NCBI RefSeq assembly: GCF_001590795.1
Contig: NZ_JXDL01000001.1
Coordinates: 6,224,628-6,288,627 of the forward strand
Direction of reading: 5' to 3'
Source: Bradyrhizobium sp. AT1
GTDB lineage: Bacteria; Pseudomonadota; Alphaproteobacteria; Rhizobiales; Xanthobacteraceae
Length of the DNA stretch: 64,000 nt
Positions 24,353 through 33,506 of this stretch are shown piece by piece. Position numbers and translations under genes: made by a program. The notes under the pieces were generated by a model that was given only the letters and a program-made list of their open reading frames with translations, did no database searches and had not been told where the DNA came from. The number at the start of each line of letters is the position of its first letter. Within the stretch, counting starts at the first letter, position 1.

Positions 24353-25456
24353 TTAGATGTTTGCGAGCTCGACGACGTGATCGGCGATCGCGAGCGACGA
24401 TGTCAGTCCCGGCGATTCGATGCCGAACAGATTGACCAGGCCTGCGACGCCGTGATCGCGCGGGCCCTGCATCAGGAAGTCCTGCGTCGCCACTGCGGGC
24501 GGTACGATCTTCGGCCGGATTCCCGAATAGCTCGGCATCAGCGCGCCGTCAGGCAGTGTCGGCCAGTATTTGCGGATCGCCGGATAGAAGCGCTCGGCGC
24601 GTGACGGGTCGACTTCGTAATTGATCGTCTCGATCCACTCGACGTCGGGGCCGAAGCGCGCTTGGCCTGCCATGTCCAGCGTCAGATGCACGCCTAACCC
24701 TCCGGGCTCAGGCACCGGATAGATCAGGCGCGAGAACGGCGCCTTGGCATTGCAGCTGAAGTAATTGCCCTTGGCGAGATAGGCCGGCGGAATCCGGTCC
24801 AGCGGCATGCCGTCGATGTTGCGCGCCACTTCCGTCGCCGAGAGCCCCGCGGCGTTGACGAGGAGGCTGCATTGCAGCGTCATCGGCGCCTCGCCGCCGG
24901 CTTCGATCTCGATGAGGCCGCCTCCCGTCTTGGCGCGGATCAGCGGGGTGTGAAACGCGAAGGCCGTGCCTGATGCCTCGGCTTCGCCGCGCAGCGAGAG
25001 CATATAGGCGTGGCTGTCGATGATCCCCGTTGACGGCGACAGCAGCGCGGCGTCGCAGGCGAGCGCCGGCTCGAGCGCGCGTGCCGCCTCGCCCGCGAGC
25101 AGCTGCATGTCGAGCACGCCATTGGCTTCGGCATGCGCCTTGATCGACTGCAGCTTCTCGGTCTCTTTCGGGTTCGTCGCGACGATCAGCTTGCCGCAAT
25201 TCCTGTGCGGGATGCCGCGCTCGGCACAGTAGCGGTAGAGCGCGTGCTTGCCGTCGACGCACATGCGCGCCATCCAGCTCCCGGCGCGGTAGTAGATGCC
25301 GGCATGGATCACCTCACTGTTGCGCGAGGAGGTGATGGTGCCGATCGCCTCGGCCTGCTCGATCACGATGACCTCGCGCCCGGCCTGCGCCAGCTTTCGG
25401 GCCACCGCGAGCCCGACCACGCCGGCTCCGATGACGACGCAATCGACCCTATCCAT
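24353..25456 (-). CDS. FAD-dependent oxidoreductase (L-2-hydroxyglutarate oxidase-like)
   Basis: 367 residues of the DAO family. The FAD Rossmann motif GAGVVGLAVARKLAQAG lies at 9-25, followed by TSSRNSEVIHAGIYY (about 42-56), which matches the LhgO / L2HGDH branch (SxxNSxVIHxGxYY). Members oxidise L-2-hydroxyglutarate or similar 2-hydroxy acids. Substrate is inferred from the motif only. The gene is probably monocistronic, with stable hairpins after its stop. Confidence 0.87.
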   Translation of the reverse strand: MDRVDCVVIGAGVVGLAVARKLAQAGREVIVIEQAEAIGTITSSRNSEVIHAGIYYRAGSWMARMCVDGKHALYRYCAERGIPHRNCGKLIVATNPKETEKLQSIKAHAEANGVLDMQLLAGEAARALEPALACDAALLSPSTGIIDSHAYMLSLRGEAEASGTAFAFHTPLIRAKTGGGLIEIEAGGEAPMTLQCSLLVNAAGLSATEVARNIDGMPLDRIPPAYLAKGNYFSCNAKAPFSRLIYPVPEPGGLGVHLTLDMAGQARFGPDVEWIETINYEVDPSRAERFYPAIRKYWPTLPDGALMPSYSGIRPKIVPPAVATQDFLMQGPRDHGVAGLVNLFGIESPGLTSSLAIADHVVELANI

Positions 25457-25658
25457 GGTTGTGCAGGATGTCCGCTGGAAGCCCCGGTGGCATCAGCCTT
25501 GGGACGAGAGGCACAGGGCCGTTTTCCGTTAAGGAAGAATTTATCATGTCAGGGCAATTGCCGTATTTCACGTCACATTTTTCTGTTGCGCGTACAGGCG
25601 TTTACCCGATCCAAACCCGTGAAGCCAGACAATCCGACGTTGAAATCGCGGGTGGCTG

Positions 25659-28343
25659 ATGGCTGAGAAGAACTGGCACGAGGGCAGCACGCTTCCGATT
25701 GCTGTGCAGGCCGTTGTGTGCCTGGCCGGCACGGTTGCGCCCGCGCGCGCCTTCGCGCTGTCGGACAGTCTTGCCGCGCCGAGCTATCTCGGCCAGCTGG
25801 ATCCCAACGTGGTCTGGGAGGTCCTGATCGCGGGCATCGTCGTTTGCGCGTTCCTCGCCGCGATCGCGCTGTGGATCCATTCGTCGCTGCGCCGGACCAG
25901 GCGTTTGCAGTTGCGGCGCAACGCCTTCGTCTCCTCCGCCATGAACAATCTCAACCAGGGCGTGGTGATGACGGATGCGCAGCGCCGCATCATCTTCTGC
26001 AACGACCGCTATCTCGAGATCTACGGCCTGACCCGGTCGGATATCTGGGCCAACATGGACGGCTATGAGCTGCTCGAGCTGCGCCGCAAGCGCGGGGTGC
26101 TCGGCGTTTCCGACGACGAGTTCTACGACAAGGCGGCGAGCACCAACGGCCTGATCACCGAGCTGCCGGACGGACGGGCCATCCTGGTGAAATATTTCGT
26201 GCTGCCGAACGGCGGCTCGGTGGCGACGCATCTCGACGTCAGCGAGCAGCGCCGGCTGTCGCGGCAACTCGCCTCGACCAAGCAGTTCCTCGAAACGGTG
26301 CTGGACAACGTGCCGGCCTGCGTCGCCGCCAAGAACATCGAGGACGGCCGCTATATCTTCGCCAACAGCGCCTATGAGCGGTTCTGGGGCTTCTCGCGCG
26401 ATCACGTCGTCGGCAAGAATGCGCGCGAGCTGTTCGGGGCCGCCTCGGCCGATACCATCGAGGCGACCGACCGGGCGGCGCTGGATTCAACGGACGGCCA
26501 ATTCCGCAACGAATTCGAGGTCGATCGCGGCGGCGAGCGGCGCATGGTCGCCTCGGTCCGGATCGTGGTCCGCAACGAGAACAACAAGCCCGAATTCCTG
26601 ATGCTGGTGTTCGAGGACATCACCGACCGCCGCTCGCTGTCGAAGGAGCTGGAGAGCGCCAAGAAGTTCCTCGAACTGGTGGTCGACAACATTCCGGTGG
26701 CGCTGATCGTCGAGCAGGTCAAGGACGGCCGCTACCTGCTCGCCAATCGCAGCGCGGAGACGATTCTCAACCGCCGCCGCGAGGAGGCCACGGGCCTGAC
26801 CGCGTCCGACATCTTCAATCCCAAGGAAGCCAAGCTGATCATCGCGCGCGACGAGGCCGCGATCAAGAAACGCGGGATGATCACCGAGGAGCATCCGATC
26901 TCCACCAAGGACGGGCTGCGGCTGTTTCTGACCCGCCGCGCCACGGTGCTCGGCGAGGCCGGCGAGCCGCAATATCTGATCAAGACCCACGAGGACGTCA
27001 CCGATCGCCGGCAGACCGAGTCGCGCATGGCGCACATGGCCTATCACGACGGCCTCACCGATTTGCCGAACCGGGCCGCCTTCCTGCAGGCTCTGACCCA
27101 GATGATCGAGGCCTGCGAAGGCACCGGCGAGGAGTTCGCCGTCCTCTGCGTCGATCTCGACGGCCTCAAGGAGGTCAACGACGTCTTTGGCCATGCGCTC
27201 GGCGACAAGCTCCTGATCGAGGTGGCCCAGCGGCTTCAGGACTCCGCCCGCGGTGGCGTGGTGGCGCGGCTGTCCGGCGACGAATTCGGCCTCATCATCG
27301 ACGGCAAGCAGCCGGACGCGGGCCTTGCGCTGGCGCAGCAGCTTGGCGAAGCGGTCGCGAGGGAATTCCAGATCGACGGCCGGGCGGTCCGCGCCGGCGC
27401 CACCACCGGCATGGCGATCTTCCCGCACAATGGCAGCGATGGCGCCTCGCTGCTCGCCAATGCCGGCGCGGCGCTGTTCCGCGCCAAGCAGAAGTCCCGC
27501 GGCACGATCAGCCTGTACCAGCCCGAGATGGACCAGCAGATCCGCGATCGCCGCGTGCTGCATCAGGATTTGTCGATGGCGATCAAGAACGGCGAGCTCT
27601 CGCTCGCCTTCCAGCCGCAGGGGGCCGCGGGCCACAGCGTCGCCGAGAGCGAGATCATCGGCTTCGAGGCGCTGGCGCGCTGGCAGCATCCGGTGCGCGG
27701 CCAGGTCTCGCCGGCCGAATTCATCCCGATCGCCGAAGAGAGCGGCCTGATCGTCGAGATGGGCGAGTGGATCCTGCGCGAGGCCTGCCGCGAGGCGGCG
27801 TCCTGGCCGAAGCAGCTCCAGGTCGCGGTCAATCTGTCGCCGGCGCAGTTCATGCACGGCGACGTGGTCGGCCTGGTCCATTCGATCCTGCTCGAGACCG
27901 GCCTTGCACCCGGCCGGCTCGAGCTGGAAATTACCGAGGGCGTGCTGATCGAGGATTTCGACCGGGGCCTTGCGCTGCTGCGCCGCCTCAAGGCGCTCGG
28001 CGTGCGCATCTCCATGGACGATTTCGGCAGCGGCTACTCTTCGCTGAGCTATCTCCAGGCGTTCCCGTTCGACAAGATCAAGATCGACCGCGCCTTCATC
28101 ATCAATCTCGGCCGCAACCCGCAATCGGCCGCGATCGTCCGTGCCGTCATCGATCTCGGCCACGGTCTCGACATGTCGATCATTGCCGAGGGCGTCGAGA
28201 CGATCGAGCAACTCGCCTTCCTGGCCAAGGAGGGCTGCGACGGCGTGCAGGGCTATCTGCTCGGCAAGCCCTTGCCGATCGGGAAATATGCCGGGCTCGT
28301 CGGCCGCACTGAGGTCATCGAGCTTGCGCTCAAGACCGGCTAG
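25659..28343 (+). CDS. membrane PAS-PAS-PAS-GGDEF-EAL cyclic di-GMP protein
   Basis: 894 residues. Signal-like segment (12-33), one membrane helix (about 52-74), three PAS domains (about 85-200, 205-330, 335-455), a GGDEF domain (about 460-625) and an EAL domain (about 640-890). The cyclase motif is SGDEF, and no RxxD inhibitory site is seen in front of it; cyclase activity is therefore open. The EAL domain keeps EALARW, ELEITEG and MDDFGSGYSS, so phosphodiesterase activity is expected. It probably links a sensed signal to cyclic di-GMP level at the inner membrane. Flanked downstream by palindromic repeats. Confidence 0.92.
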   Translation: MAEKNWHEGSTLPIAVQAVVCLAGTVAPARAFALSDSLAAPSYLGQLDPNVVWEVLIAGIVVCAFLAAIALWIHSSLRRTRRLQLRRNAFVSSAMNNLNQGVVMTDAQRRIIFCNDRYLEIYGLTRSDIWANMDGYELLELRRKRGVLGVSDDEFYDKAASTNGLITELPDGRAILVKYFVLPNGGSVATHLDVSEQRRLSRQLASTKQFLETVLDNVPACVAAKNIEDGRYIFANSAYERFWGFSRDHVVGKNARELFGAASADTIEATDRAALDSTDGQFRNEFEVDRGGERRMVASVRIVVRNENNKPEFLMLVFEDITDRRSLSKELESAKKFLELVVDNIPVALIVEQVKDGRYLLANRSAETILNRRREEATGLTASDIFNPKEAKLIIARDEAAIKKRGMITEEHPISTKDGLRLFLTRRATVLGEAGEPQYLIKTHEDVTDRRQTESRMAHMAYHDGLTDLPNRAAFLQALTQMIEACEGTGEEFAVLCVDLDGLKEVNDVFGHALGDKLLIEVAQRLQDSARGGVVARLSGDEFGLIIDGKQPDAGLALAQQLGEAVAREFQIDGRAVRAGATTGMAIFPHNGSDGASLLANAGAALFRAKQKSRGTISLYQPEMDQQIRDRRVLHQDLSMAIKNGELSLAFQPQGAAGHSVAESEIIGFEALARWQHPVRGQVSPAEFIPIAEESGLIVEMGEWILREACREAASWPKQLQVAVNLSPAQFMHGDVVGLVHSILLETGLAPGRLELEITEGVLIEDFDRGLALLRRLKALGVRISMDDFGSGYSSLSYLQAFPFDKIKIDRAFIINLGRNPQSAAIVRAVIDLGHGLDMSIIAEGVETIEQLAFLAKEGCDGVQGYLLGKPLPIGKYAGLVGRTEVIELALKTG

Positions 28344-28345
28344 AA

Positions 28346-28389
28346 GCGTTTTCGGGCGAAGCGGACACCACTTCGCGTCAGGAAAACGC
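28346..28389. repeat. dispersed palindromic repeat, copy 2
   Basis: GCGTTTTC (28346-28353) pairs with GAAAACGC (28382-28389), with the same CTTCGCGTCAG interior as the copy at 20375-20418. It begins 3 bases after the stop of the PAS-GGDEF-EAL gene. Confidence 0.85.
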
Positions 28390-28404
28390 GTAAGACTATG
28401 AACC

Positions 28405-28443
28405 AGAGCCCCGTTCCGATTTCATCGGAACGGAAATGGCTCT
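28405..28443. repeat. palindromic element of a second family
   Basis: Nested arms AGAGCC / GGCTCT and CCGTTCCGAT / ATCGGAACGG around a 3-base loop, 15 bases after the previous element, making a composite repeat. A related short segment (CCGATCGGAACGGA) is seen just upstream of the DUF1858 gene near 50800. Confidence 0.75.
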
Positions 28444-28481
28444 AGAGATGAAGGGGCGCTTCGCTCCTTCTCGACGGCTTC

Positions 28482-29942
28482 ATGGCGGATTACGACCTCG
28501 CGATCATCGGTGGCGGCCTGAACGGTGTCAGCCTCGCGCGTGATGCGGCGGGTCGCGGTCTGCGGGTCATCCTTTTGGAGCAGGGCGATCTCGGTGGTGC
28601 GGCGTCCTCGGCGACGCCGCGGCTGATCCACGGCGACTTGTCGGTGCTGGAGCGACGCAGGTTCCGGCGCGTCCGCGGGGCGCTGGCCGAGCGCCGGGTC
28701 TGGCTGCGGATCGCGCCGCATCTGGTTCGGCCGATGCGCTTCGTGATCCCCGCGCATTCCGACGAGCGTCCGCCCTGGCTGTTGCGGGCCGGTCTGTATG
28801 TCTACGACGCCCTCACGAGTCGGGGCGGCCTGCCACCATCGGCGACCCTCGATATCACCCATCATCCGGTCGGCAACGCGCTGAAGCGCCCGTTCGGCAC
28901 CGCCTTCGAATATTCGGACTGCGTCGTCGACGATTCCCGTCTGGTCGTGCTCACGGCACTGGATGCCGCCGAACGCGGCGCTGCGATCCGGACCGGTGCG
29001 CGCTGCGTGCTTGCCGATCAAACCGACATCTGGCGGCTCGCGGTGGTCGATCGCGGCCATCGCCGCACGATCACGGCGAGGGCGCTGGCCAACACCACTG
29101 GCGCGTGGGCGTCGATGGTCGCGGAGACGGTGCTGCGTCAGCCGCAGTCCCCTGCGGCGGCGATGCAGATGAGCCAGATCATCGTCCCCAGGCTGTTCGA
29201 TTCGGACAACGTCTATGTCTTCCAGAACAATGACGGACGCCTGATCTTCGCCTCCCCTTTCGAGCGGGAATTCACGCTGATCGGCACGGTCACGCATGAC
29301 TTCACCGGCGATCCCGCCATCGTGGCGATGCGAGGGGCCGACGTCAGCTATCTCTGCGAGGCGGCCAGCCGCTATTTCCGCGAGCGTGTCGCTCCGACGG
29401 ACGTGGTCCGCACGGTCTCCGGCGTCAATTTGACGCCGACGGCCGCACGGCGAGGTGACGGCACGACCTTGTTCCATGCGCGCCGGCGCAAGGCGCCGCT
29501 GATCACGATGTTCGGTGGCGACGTCACCACCTCGCGTCTGCGCGCGGAGCGGGCGGTGACGAAGCTGACGCCGTTCTATCCGATGTCGCCGCGCTGGACC
29601 GCGGGCGCGGCGCTGCCGGGTGGAGATTTCGCCTGGGATCGCTTCGACACCGAAGTCGATCTTGCACGCGACCGCTGGCGTTTTCTCTCCGAAGCGCAGG
29701 CCCAGCGCCTGGTTGCCGCCTATGGCTCGCGCCTGCCGGCCGTGCTGGGCGAGGCCAAGACCCGTGAGGAGCTCGGCCCAGCTTTCGGTCCCGAGCTCAC
29801 CGGCGCCGAGGTGCGCTATCTCATGACCCGCGAATGGGCGCGCTTTCCGGAAGACATCCTGTGGCGCCGCTCCAAGCTCGGCTTGACCATGCCGGCGGCC
29901 GACCGTGACGCGCTGGCGGCGTTCATGGCGGGCGTGAACTAG
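28482..29942 (+). CDS. glpD: glycerol-3-phosphate dehydrogenase, divergent GlpD type
   Basis: 486 residues. FAD motif IIGGGLNGVSLARDAAGRG (8-26), then the GlpD-like block LIHGDLSVLERRRFRRVRGAL and a C-terminal domain ending in MTREWARFPEDILWRRSKLG, which matches the GlpD cap (the ..RRxxLG.. motif). GlpD oxidises glycerol-3-phosphate to dihydroxyacetone phosphate at the membrane and passes electrons to quinone. The usual LIHGGLRYLE is altered to LIHGDLSVLE here, so either substrate or rate may differ. No glycerol kinase or transporter lies alongside. Its stop overlaps the convergent parE stop by 4 bases (CTAG). Confidence 0.82.
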   Translation: MADYDLAIIGGGLNGVSLARDAAGRGLRVILLEQGDLGGAASSATPRLIHGDLSVLERRRFRRVRGALAERRVWLRIAPHLVRPMRFVIPAHSDERPPWLLRAGLYVYDALTSRGGLPPSATLDITHHPVGNALKRPFGTAFEYSDCVVDDSRLVVLTALDAAERGAAIRTGARCVLADQTDIWRLAVVDRGHRRTITARALANTTGAWASMVAETVLRQPQSPAAAMQMSQIIVPRLFDSDNVYVFQNNDGRLIFASPFEREFTLIGTVTHDFTGDPAIVAMRGADVSYLCEAASRYFRERVAPTDVVRTVSGVNLTPTAARRGDGTTLFHARRRKAPLITMFGGDVTTSRLRAERAVTKLTPFYPMSPRWTAGAALPGGDFAWDRFDTEVDLARDRWRFLSEAQAQRLVAAYGSRLPAVLGEAKTREELGPAFGPELTGAEVRYLMTREWARFPEDILWRRSKLGLTMPAADRDALAAFMAGVN

Positions 29943-30241
29943 ATCGAGCCGTGCGAGCCGGGCATCCCGCCGGGATCGCGAGCTCCATGACGGATGGCAT
30001 GGATGATGATCTCCTCGTTCCCAATCTCGTAGAAGACGAGAAATGGGTAGGGCGTCGTGGTCAGCCTACGAATGTCCGGATCATCGGTTCGCAGGCCGAT
30101 TTCGGGATGCGTCAGCAACAGATCAATCACGTGCTGAATGCGCTGCTGGACGCGCGCCGCTCCCCGAGGCGACGCTTCGGCAACGTAGGTCAGGATAGAA
30201 TCGAGGTCGGCGAGGGCCGGGAGCGTATAGCGGAGTTTCAC
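29939..30241 (-). CDS. parE: ParE/RelE-type toxin
   Basis: 100 residues with the RelE/ParE plasmid-stabilisation fold: the opening RYTLPALADLDSILTYVAE, a central helix, and the core beta piece PYPFLVFYEIGNEEIIIHAIRHGARDP. Such toxins act on DNA gyrase (ParE) or on ribosome-bound mRNA (RelE); the RHGARDP end with no clear catalytic His/Lys set fits ParE better. The start ATG overlaps the antitoxin stop by 4 bases, so it is coupled to it. The gene is intact. Confidence 0.85.
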   Translation of the reverse strand: MKLRYTLPALADLDSILTYVAEASPRGAARVQQRIQHVIDLLLTHPEIGLRTDDPDIRRLTTTPYPFLVFYEIGNEEIIIHAIRHGARDPGGMPGSHGSI

Positions 30242-30468
30242 AGGCCGTGCTTGGCCCAGGTCGCGCGGACTTGAGCTTCGGTTGCGAATTCGCCTCGCTT
30301 GGACGCCTCCTTGGATGCGGCAATCGCCGACCTCTCATCCTCCGAGAGGATGACGGGAGCAGATGCTTCCGCGCCGGCGAGTTGCAGGACGATTCGGGCA
30401 ATATCGTCCTGCGCGTCCGCCGGCAGACTGCGTGCGATCTCCAGGGCCTGGTCCAGCAACTTGGTCAT
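30238..30468 (-). CDS. antitoxin partner of ParE
   Basis: 76 residues starting MTKLLDQALEIARSLPADAQDDIARIVLQLAG, followed by a region rich in Glu and Lys ending AQVRATWAKHGL. The helix with LPADAQDDIAR is typical of small antitoxins paired with ParE/RelE toxins in Rhizobiales. It lies directly before parE with a 4-base overlap, which is the strongest evidence for its role. ATG 30468 gives the normal length; the longer frame to 30543 adds 25 unlikely residues. Confidence 0.8.
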   Translation of the reverse strand: MTKLLDQALEIARSLPADAQDDIARIVLQLAGAEASAPVILSEDERSAIAASKEASKRGEFATEAQVRATWAKHGL

Positions 30469-30590
30469 GCCTGTCAGCATACGCTTTTTGGTGTCCGGCA
30501 TGAAGGCCAATTTGGAACGAGCCAGCGCGACATGGTTGAGCAAAGCCCGATCGGCGGCTAGCGTGCGCCGGAATCGGGGTGGCAGGGAAC

Positions 30591-31763
30591 ATGACGGACG
30601 AGTGGCTCAGAACGGATGGCGCGGCCGACGCGGCCGCGGGAGACGTGCTTCCCGCCGCGGGTCAGCCGCTGCTGCGCATAGAGGGCGTCGCCAAGACCTT
30701 CGGGACGTTTCGGGCCGTGGACGGCGTGTCGCTCGACATCAAGGCCGGCGAGTTCTTCGCGCTGCTCGGGCCGAGCGGCTGCGGCAAGACCACGCTGCTG
30801 CGCATGCTCGCCGGTTTCGAGGCGCCGGACGAAGGGCGCATTCTGCTCGGCGGCAGAGACATCGCGCAGGCGCTGCCGCACGAGCGTCCCATCAACATGA
30901 TGTTTCAGAACTACGCGCTGTTTCCGCATCTGTCGGTGCGCGACAACATCGCCTTCGGCCTTAAGCGCGCCGGCATGGCGCGTGCCGACATCGCCACGCG
31001 AGTAGCCGAGATGGTCGCGCTGGTGAAGCTCGAAGGGCTGGAGAAGCGCAAGCCCGATCAGCTCTCCGGCGGCCAGCGCCAGCGCGTTGCGCTCGCGCGT
31101 GCCCTGGCGCGGCGGCCGCAGCTCCTGCTGCTCGACGAGCCGCTTGCGGCGCTCGACAAGAAACTGCGCGAAAGCACCCAGGCCGAGCTGATGGAGCTGC
31201 AGCGCAGGCTCGGCACGACCTTCATCATCGTCACCCACGACCAGGAAGAGGCGATGACGATGGCGAGCCGGATCGGCGTGATGAAATCAGGCAAGCTTGC
31301 CCAGGTCGCTGCGCCGCGCGAGCTCTACGAGGCGCCGCGGTCGCGCTGGATCGCGGAATTCGTCGGCGACATCAATCTGTTCGACGGCGAGTCAAAATTG
31401 CGCGACGGGCATCGTCTGGTCGTCGGCACCCGTGATGCGGGACCGCTGGTGGTCGCTGAGCCGCGCGAGCCGCTCGGTGCTGGAAAGTTCTCGATCGCGG
31501 TTCGGCCCGAGAAGATCAAGCTGTCGCGCCGGGGCCCGGTGAGCGAGGCCGGCCGTGAAACCGCGATCAACGTTCTCGACGGCGTGATCGCCGACATCTG
31601 CTATCTCGGCGGCACCACCACCTACAAGGTGAAGCTCGACACCGGTGGGATGGTGCAGGCCTCCGTCGTCAACAGCGCGCGTATCGACGTCGATGCCTAC
31701 AGCCTGAACCAGCATGTCGTCGCCTGGTTCTCTCCGGACGATTGCGTGGTGCTGCCATCATGA
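30591..31763 (+). CDS. potA: spermidine/putrescine-type ABC transporter ATPase
   Basis: 390 residues. Walker A GPSGCGKTT, signature LSGGQRQRVALARAL, Walker B LLLLDEPLAALD and the switch THDQEEAM are all intact; the C-terminal third is a TOBE domain. Sequence and operon resemble PotA/PotG, which power import of polyamines. First gene of a three-gene operon with two permeases; no periplasmic binding protein follows, which is unusual. ATG 30591 has CAGGG upstream, preferred to 30579. Confidence 0.88.
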   Translation: MTDEWLRTDGAADAAAGDVLPAAGQPLLRIEGVAKTFGTFRAVDGVSLDIKAGEFFALLGPSGCGKTTLLRMLAGFEAPDEGRILLGGRDIAQALPHERPINMMFQNYALFPHLSVRDNIAFGLKRAGMARADIATRVAEMVALVKLEGLEKRKPDQLSGGQRQRVALARALARRPQLLLLDEPLAALDKKLRESTQAELMELQRRLGTTFIIVTHDQEEAMTMASRIGVMKSGKLAQVAAPRELYEAPRSRWIAEFVGDINLFDGESKLRDGHRLVVGTRDAGPLVVAEPREPLGAGKFSIAVRPEKIKLSRRGPVSEAGRETAINVLDGVIADICYLGGTTTYKVKLDTGGMVQASVVNSARIDVDAYSLNQHVVAWFSPDDCVVLPS

Positions 31764-32674
31764 GCGCCCGCCGCATCTTCGCGCGTCCCGCGCGGTTTTC
31801 CGCCATCGCGCCCTATGTCTGGATGGTGCTGTTCTTCCTGGTGCCGTTCGCCTTCGTGCTGAAGATCAGCCTGTCGCAGACGGCGATCGCGCAGCCGCCA
31901 TACGAACCCGTGTTCGACCTGACGGCGGGATGGGACGCGCTGAAGACGGCCCTTGCCGCCTTGTCGATCGACAATTTCAGGCTGCTGATTTCCGACGACC
32001 TCTATGTGTTCGCATATGTGCGCAGCCTCACCGTCGCCGTCACGGCGACTGCGCTGTTGCTGCTGATCGGCTATCCCGTCGCCTATGGCATGGCGCGGCT
32101 GCCGAAGAACTGGCAGGCGGTGGCGATGGTGCTGGTGATCGTGCCGTTCTGGACCTCGTTCCTGATCCGGATCTATGCCTGGATCAACATCCTCCAGCAC
32201 GACGGCCTGCTCAACCAGATCCTGCTGACGCTCCATCTGGTCGGCCAGCCCGTGGTGTGGCTCTCCACCGACACTGCGATGTATATCGGCATCGTCTATT
32301 CCTATTTGCCGTTCATGATCCTGCCGCTCTACGCCACGCTCGCCAAGATGGAGCCGGCGCTGGAGGAGGCGGCCGGTGACCTCGGCGCGCCGCCCTGGCA
32401 GGTGTTCTGGCTCGTCACCTTCCCATTGTCGCTGCCCGGTGTCGGCGCCGGTGTGCTGCTGTGCTTCATTCCCATCGTCGGCGAATTCGTCATTCCGGAC
32501 CTGCTGGCCGGCTCCAACTCGCTCATGATCGGCCAGACCCTCTGGCTCGAATTCTTCACCAACAAGGACTGGCCGGTGGCGTCCGCGGCGGCCATCGTGC
32601 TGCTGGCGGTGCTGCTGGTGCCGCTGTTGCTGTACGAGCGGCTGCAGAAGCGACAGCTCGAACAGGGGCGGTGA
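31760..32674 (+). CDS. potB: PotB/PotH-type ABC permease
   Basis: 304 residues, about six membrane helices, with the cytoplasmic EAA loop visible as EEAAGDLGAPPWQVFWLVTFPLSLPG. The start ATGA overlaps the stop of the ATPase gene (31760-31763), so translation is coupled. The closest functional relatives are the first permeases of the spermidine and putrescine systems, which line the channel with the partner below. Confidence 0.88.
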   Translation: MSARRIFARPARFSAIAPYVWMVLFFLVPFAFVLKISLSQTAIAQPPYEPVFDLTAGWDALKTALAALSIDNFRLLISDDLYVFAYVRSLTVAVTATALLLLIGYPVAYGMARLPKNWQAVAMVLVIVPFWTSFLIRIYAWINILQHDGLLNQILLTLHLVGQPVVWLSTDTAMYIGIVYSYLPFMILPLYATLAKMEPALEEAAGDLGAPPWQVFWLVTFPLSLPGVGAGVLLCFIPIVGEFVIPDLLAGSNSLMIGQTLWLEFFTNKDWPVASAAAIVLLAVLLVPLLLYERLQKRQLEQGR

Positions 32675-32678
32675 GGCG

Positions 32679-33491
32679 ATGCGCAAGGTCTTCCGCCTCT
32701 CCCGCTTCAACATCGCCTCGCTCGCGCTGGGGCTGGCGTTCCTTTATCTGCCGATCCTCATCCTCGTCATTTATTCCTTCAACGCCTCGCGGCTGGTCAC
32801 GGTGTGGGGCGGCTGGTCGCTGCGCTGGTATCACGAATTCTTCAACGACCGCGCCATGATCGAGGCGGCCTGGATGAGCCTGCGGGTCGCGGTCTCCTCC
32901 GCCAGCATCGCCACGCTGCTCGGCACGCTCGCGGCGGTGGCGTTGTCCCGCGGCGAACGGTTTCGTGGCCGGACGCTGTTTTCCGGCATGCTCTATGCGC
33001 CGCTGGTGATGCCGGAGGTGATCACCGGATTGTCGCTGCTGCTGCTGTTCGTGGCGCTGAACGCCGAGCGCGGCTTCTGGACCGTGACCATTGCGCATAC
33101 CACGCTGACGATGTGCTTCGTTGCCGTGGTCGTGCAGTCGCGCCTCGGCTCGCTCGATCGCTCGCTGGAAGAGGCCGCGATGGACCTTGGCTGCGACCCG
33201 GTCCGCGCGTTCGTCGCGGTGACCTTGCCGCTGATTGCGCCCGCGATCGTCGCCGGTTGGATGCTGGCCTTCACGCTGTCGCTCGACGATCTCGTCATCG
33301 CGAGCTTCACCACCGGCCCCGGCTCGGCGACCTTGCCGATCCGGATCTATTCGGAGGTGCGGCTCGGTGTGAAGCCCGAGATCAACGCGATCTGCACGCT
33401 GGTGATCGCCTTGATCGCGGTGGTCATCGTCATCGCCTCGCTGGCCTCGAAGCTGTCGAGCGCGCAGGGCGAGAGCGCGGCGCCGTTGTAG
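32679..33491 (+). CDS. potC: PotC/PotI-type ABC permease
   Basis: 270 residues, six membrane helices and the EAA loop EEAAMDLGCDPVRAFVAVTLPLIAP. It starts 4 bases after the potB stop behind GGTGAGGCG. Together with the upstream permease it would form the inner-membrane heterodimer of a polyamine-type importer. The binding protein must come from elsewhere in the genome. Confidence 0.88.
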   Translation: MRKVFRLSRFNIASLALGLAFLYLPILILVIYSFNASRLVTVWGGWSLRWYHEFFNDRAMIEAAWMSLRVAVSSASIATLLGTLAAVALSRGERFRGRTLFSGMLYAPLVMPEVITGLSLLLLFVALNAERGFWTVTIAHTTLTMCFVAVVVQSRLGSLDRSLEEAAMDLGCDPVRAFVAVTLPLIAPAIVAGWMLAFTLSLDDLVIASFTTGPGSATLPIRIYSEVRLGVKPEINAICTLVIALIAVVIVIASLASKLSSAQGESAAPL

Positions 33492-33506
33492 GCACAGGAG
33501 CTGCTG

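Noticed and set aside
27280..27300. Loss of cyclase activity in the PAS-GGDEF-EAL protein
   Set aside because: The motif is SGDEF; a changed first Gly is tolerated in some active cyclases, so inactivity cannot be claimed.
26487..28211. 574-residue open frame on the minus strand
   Set aside because: Antisense to the PAS-GGDEF-EAL gene; no recognisable domain.
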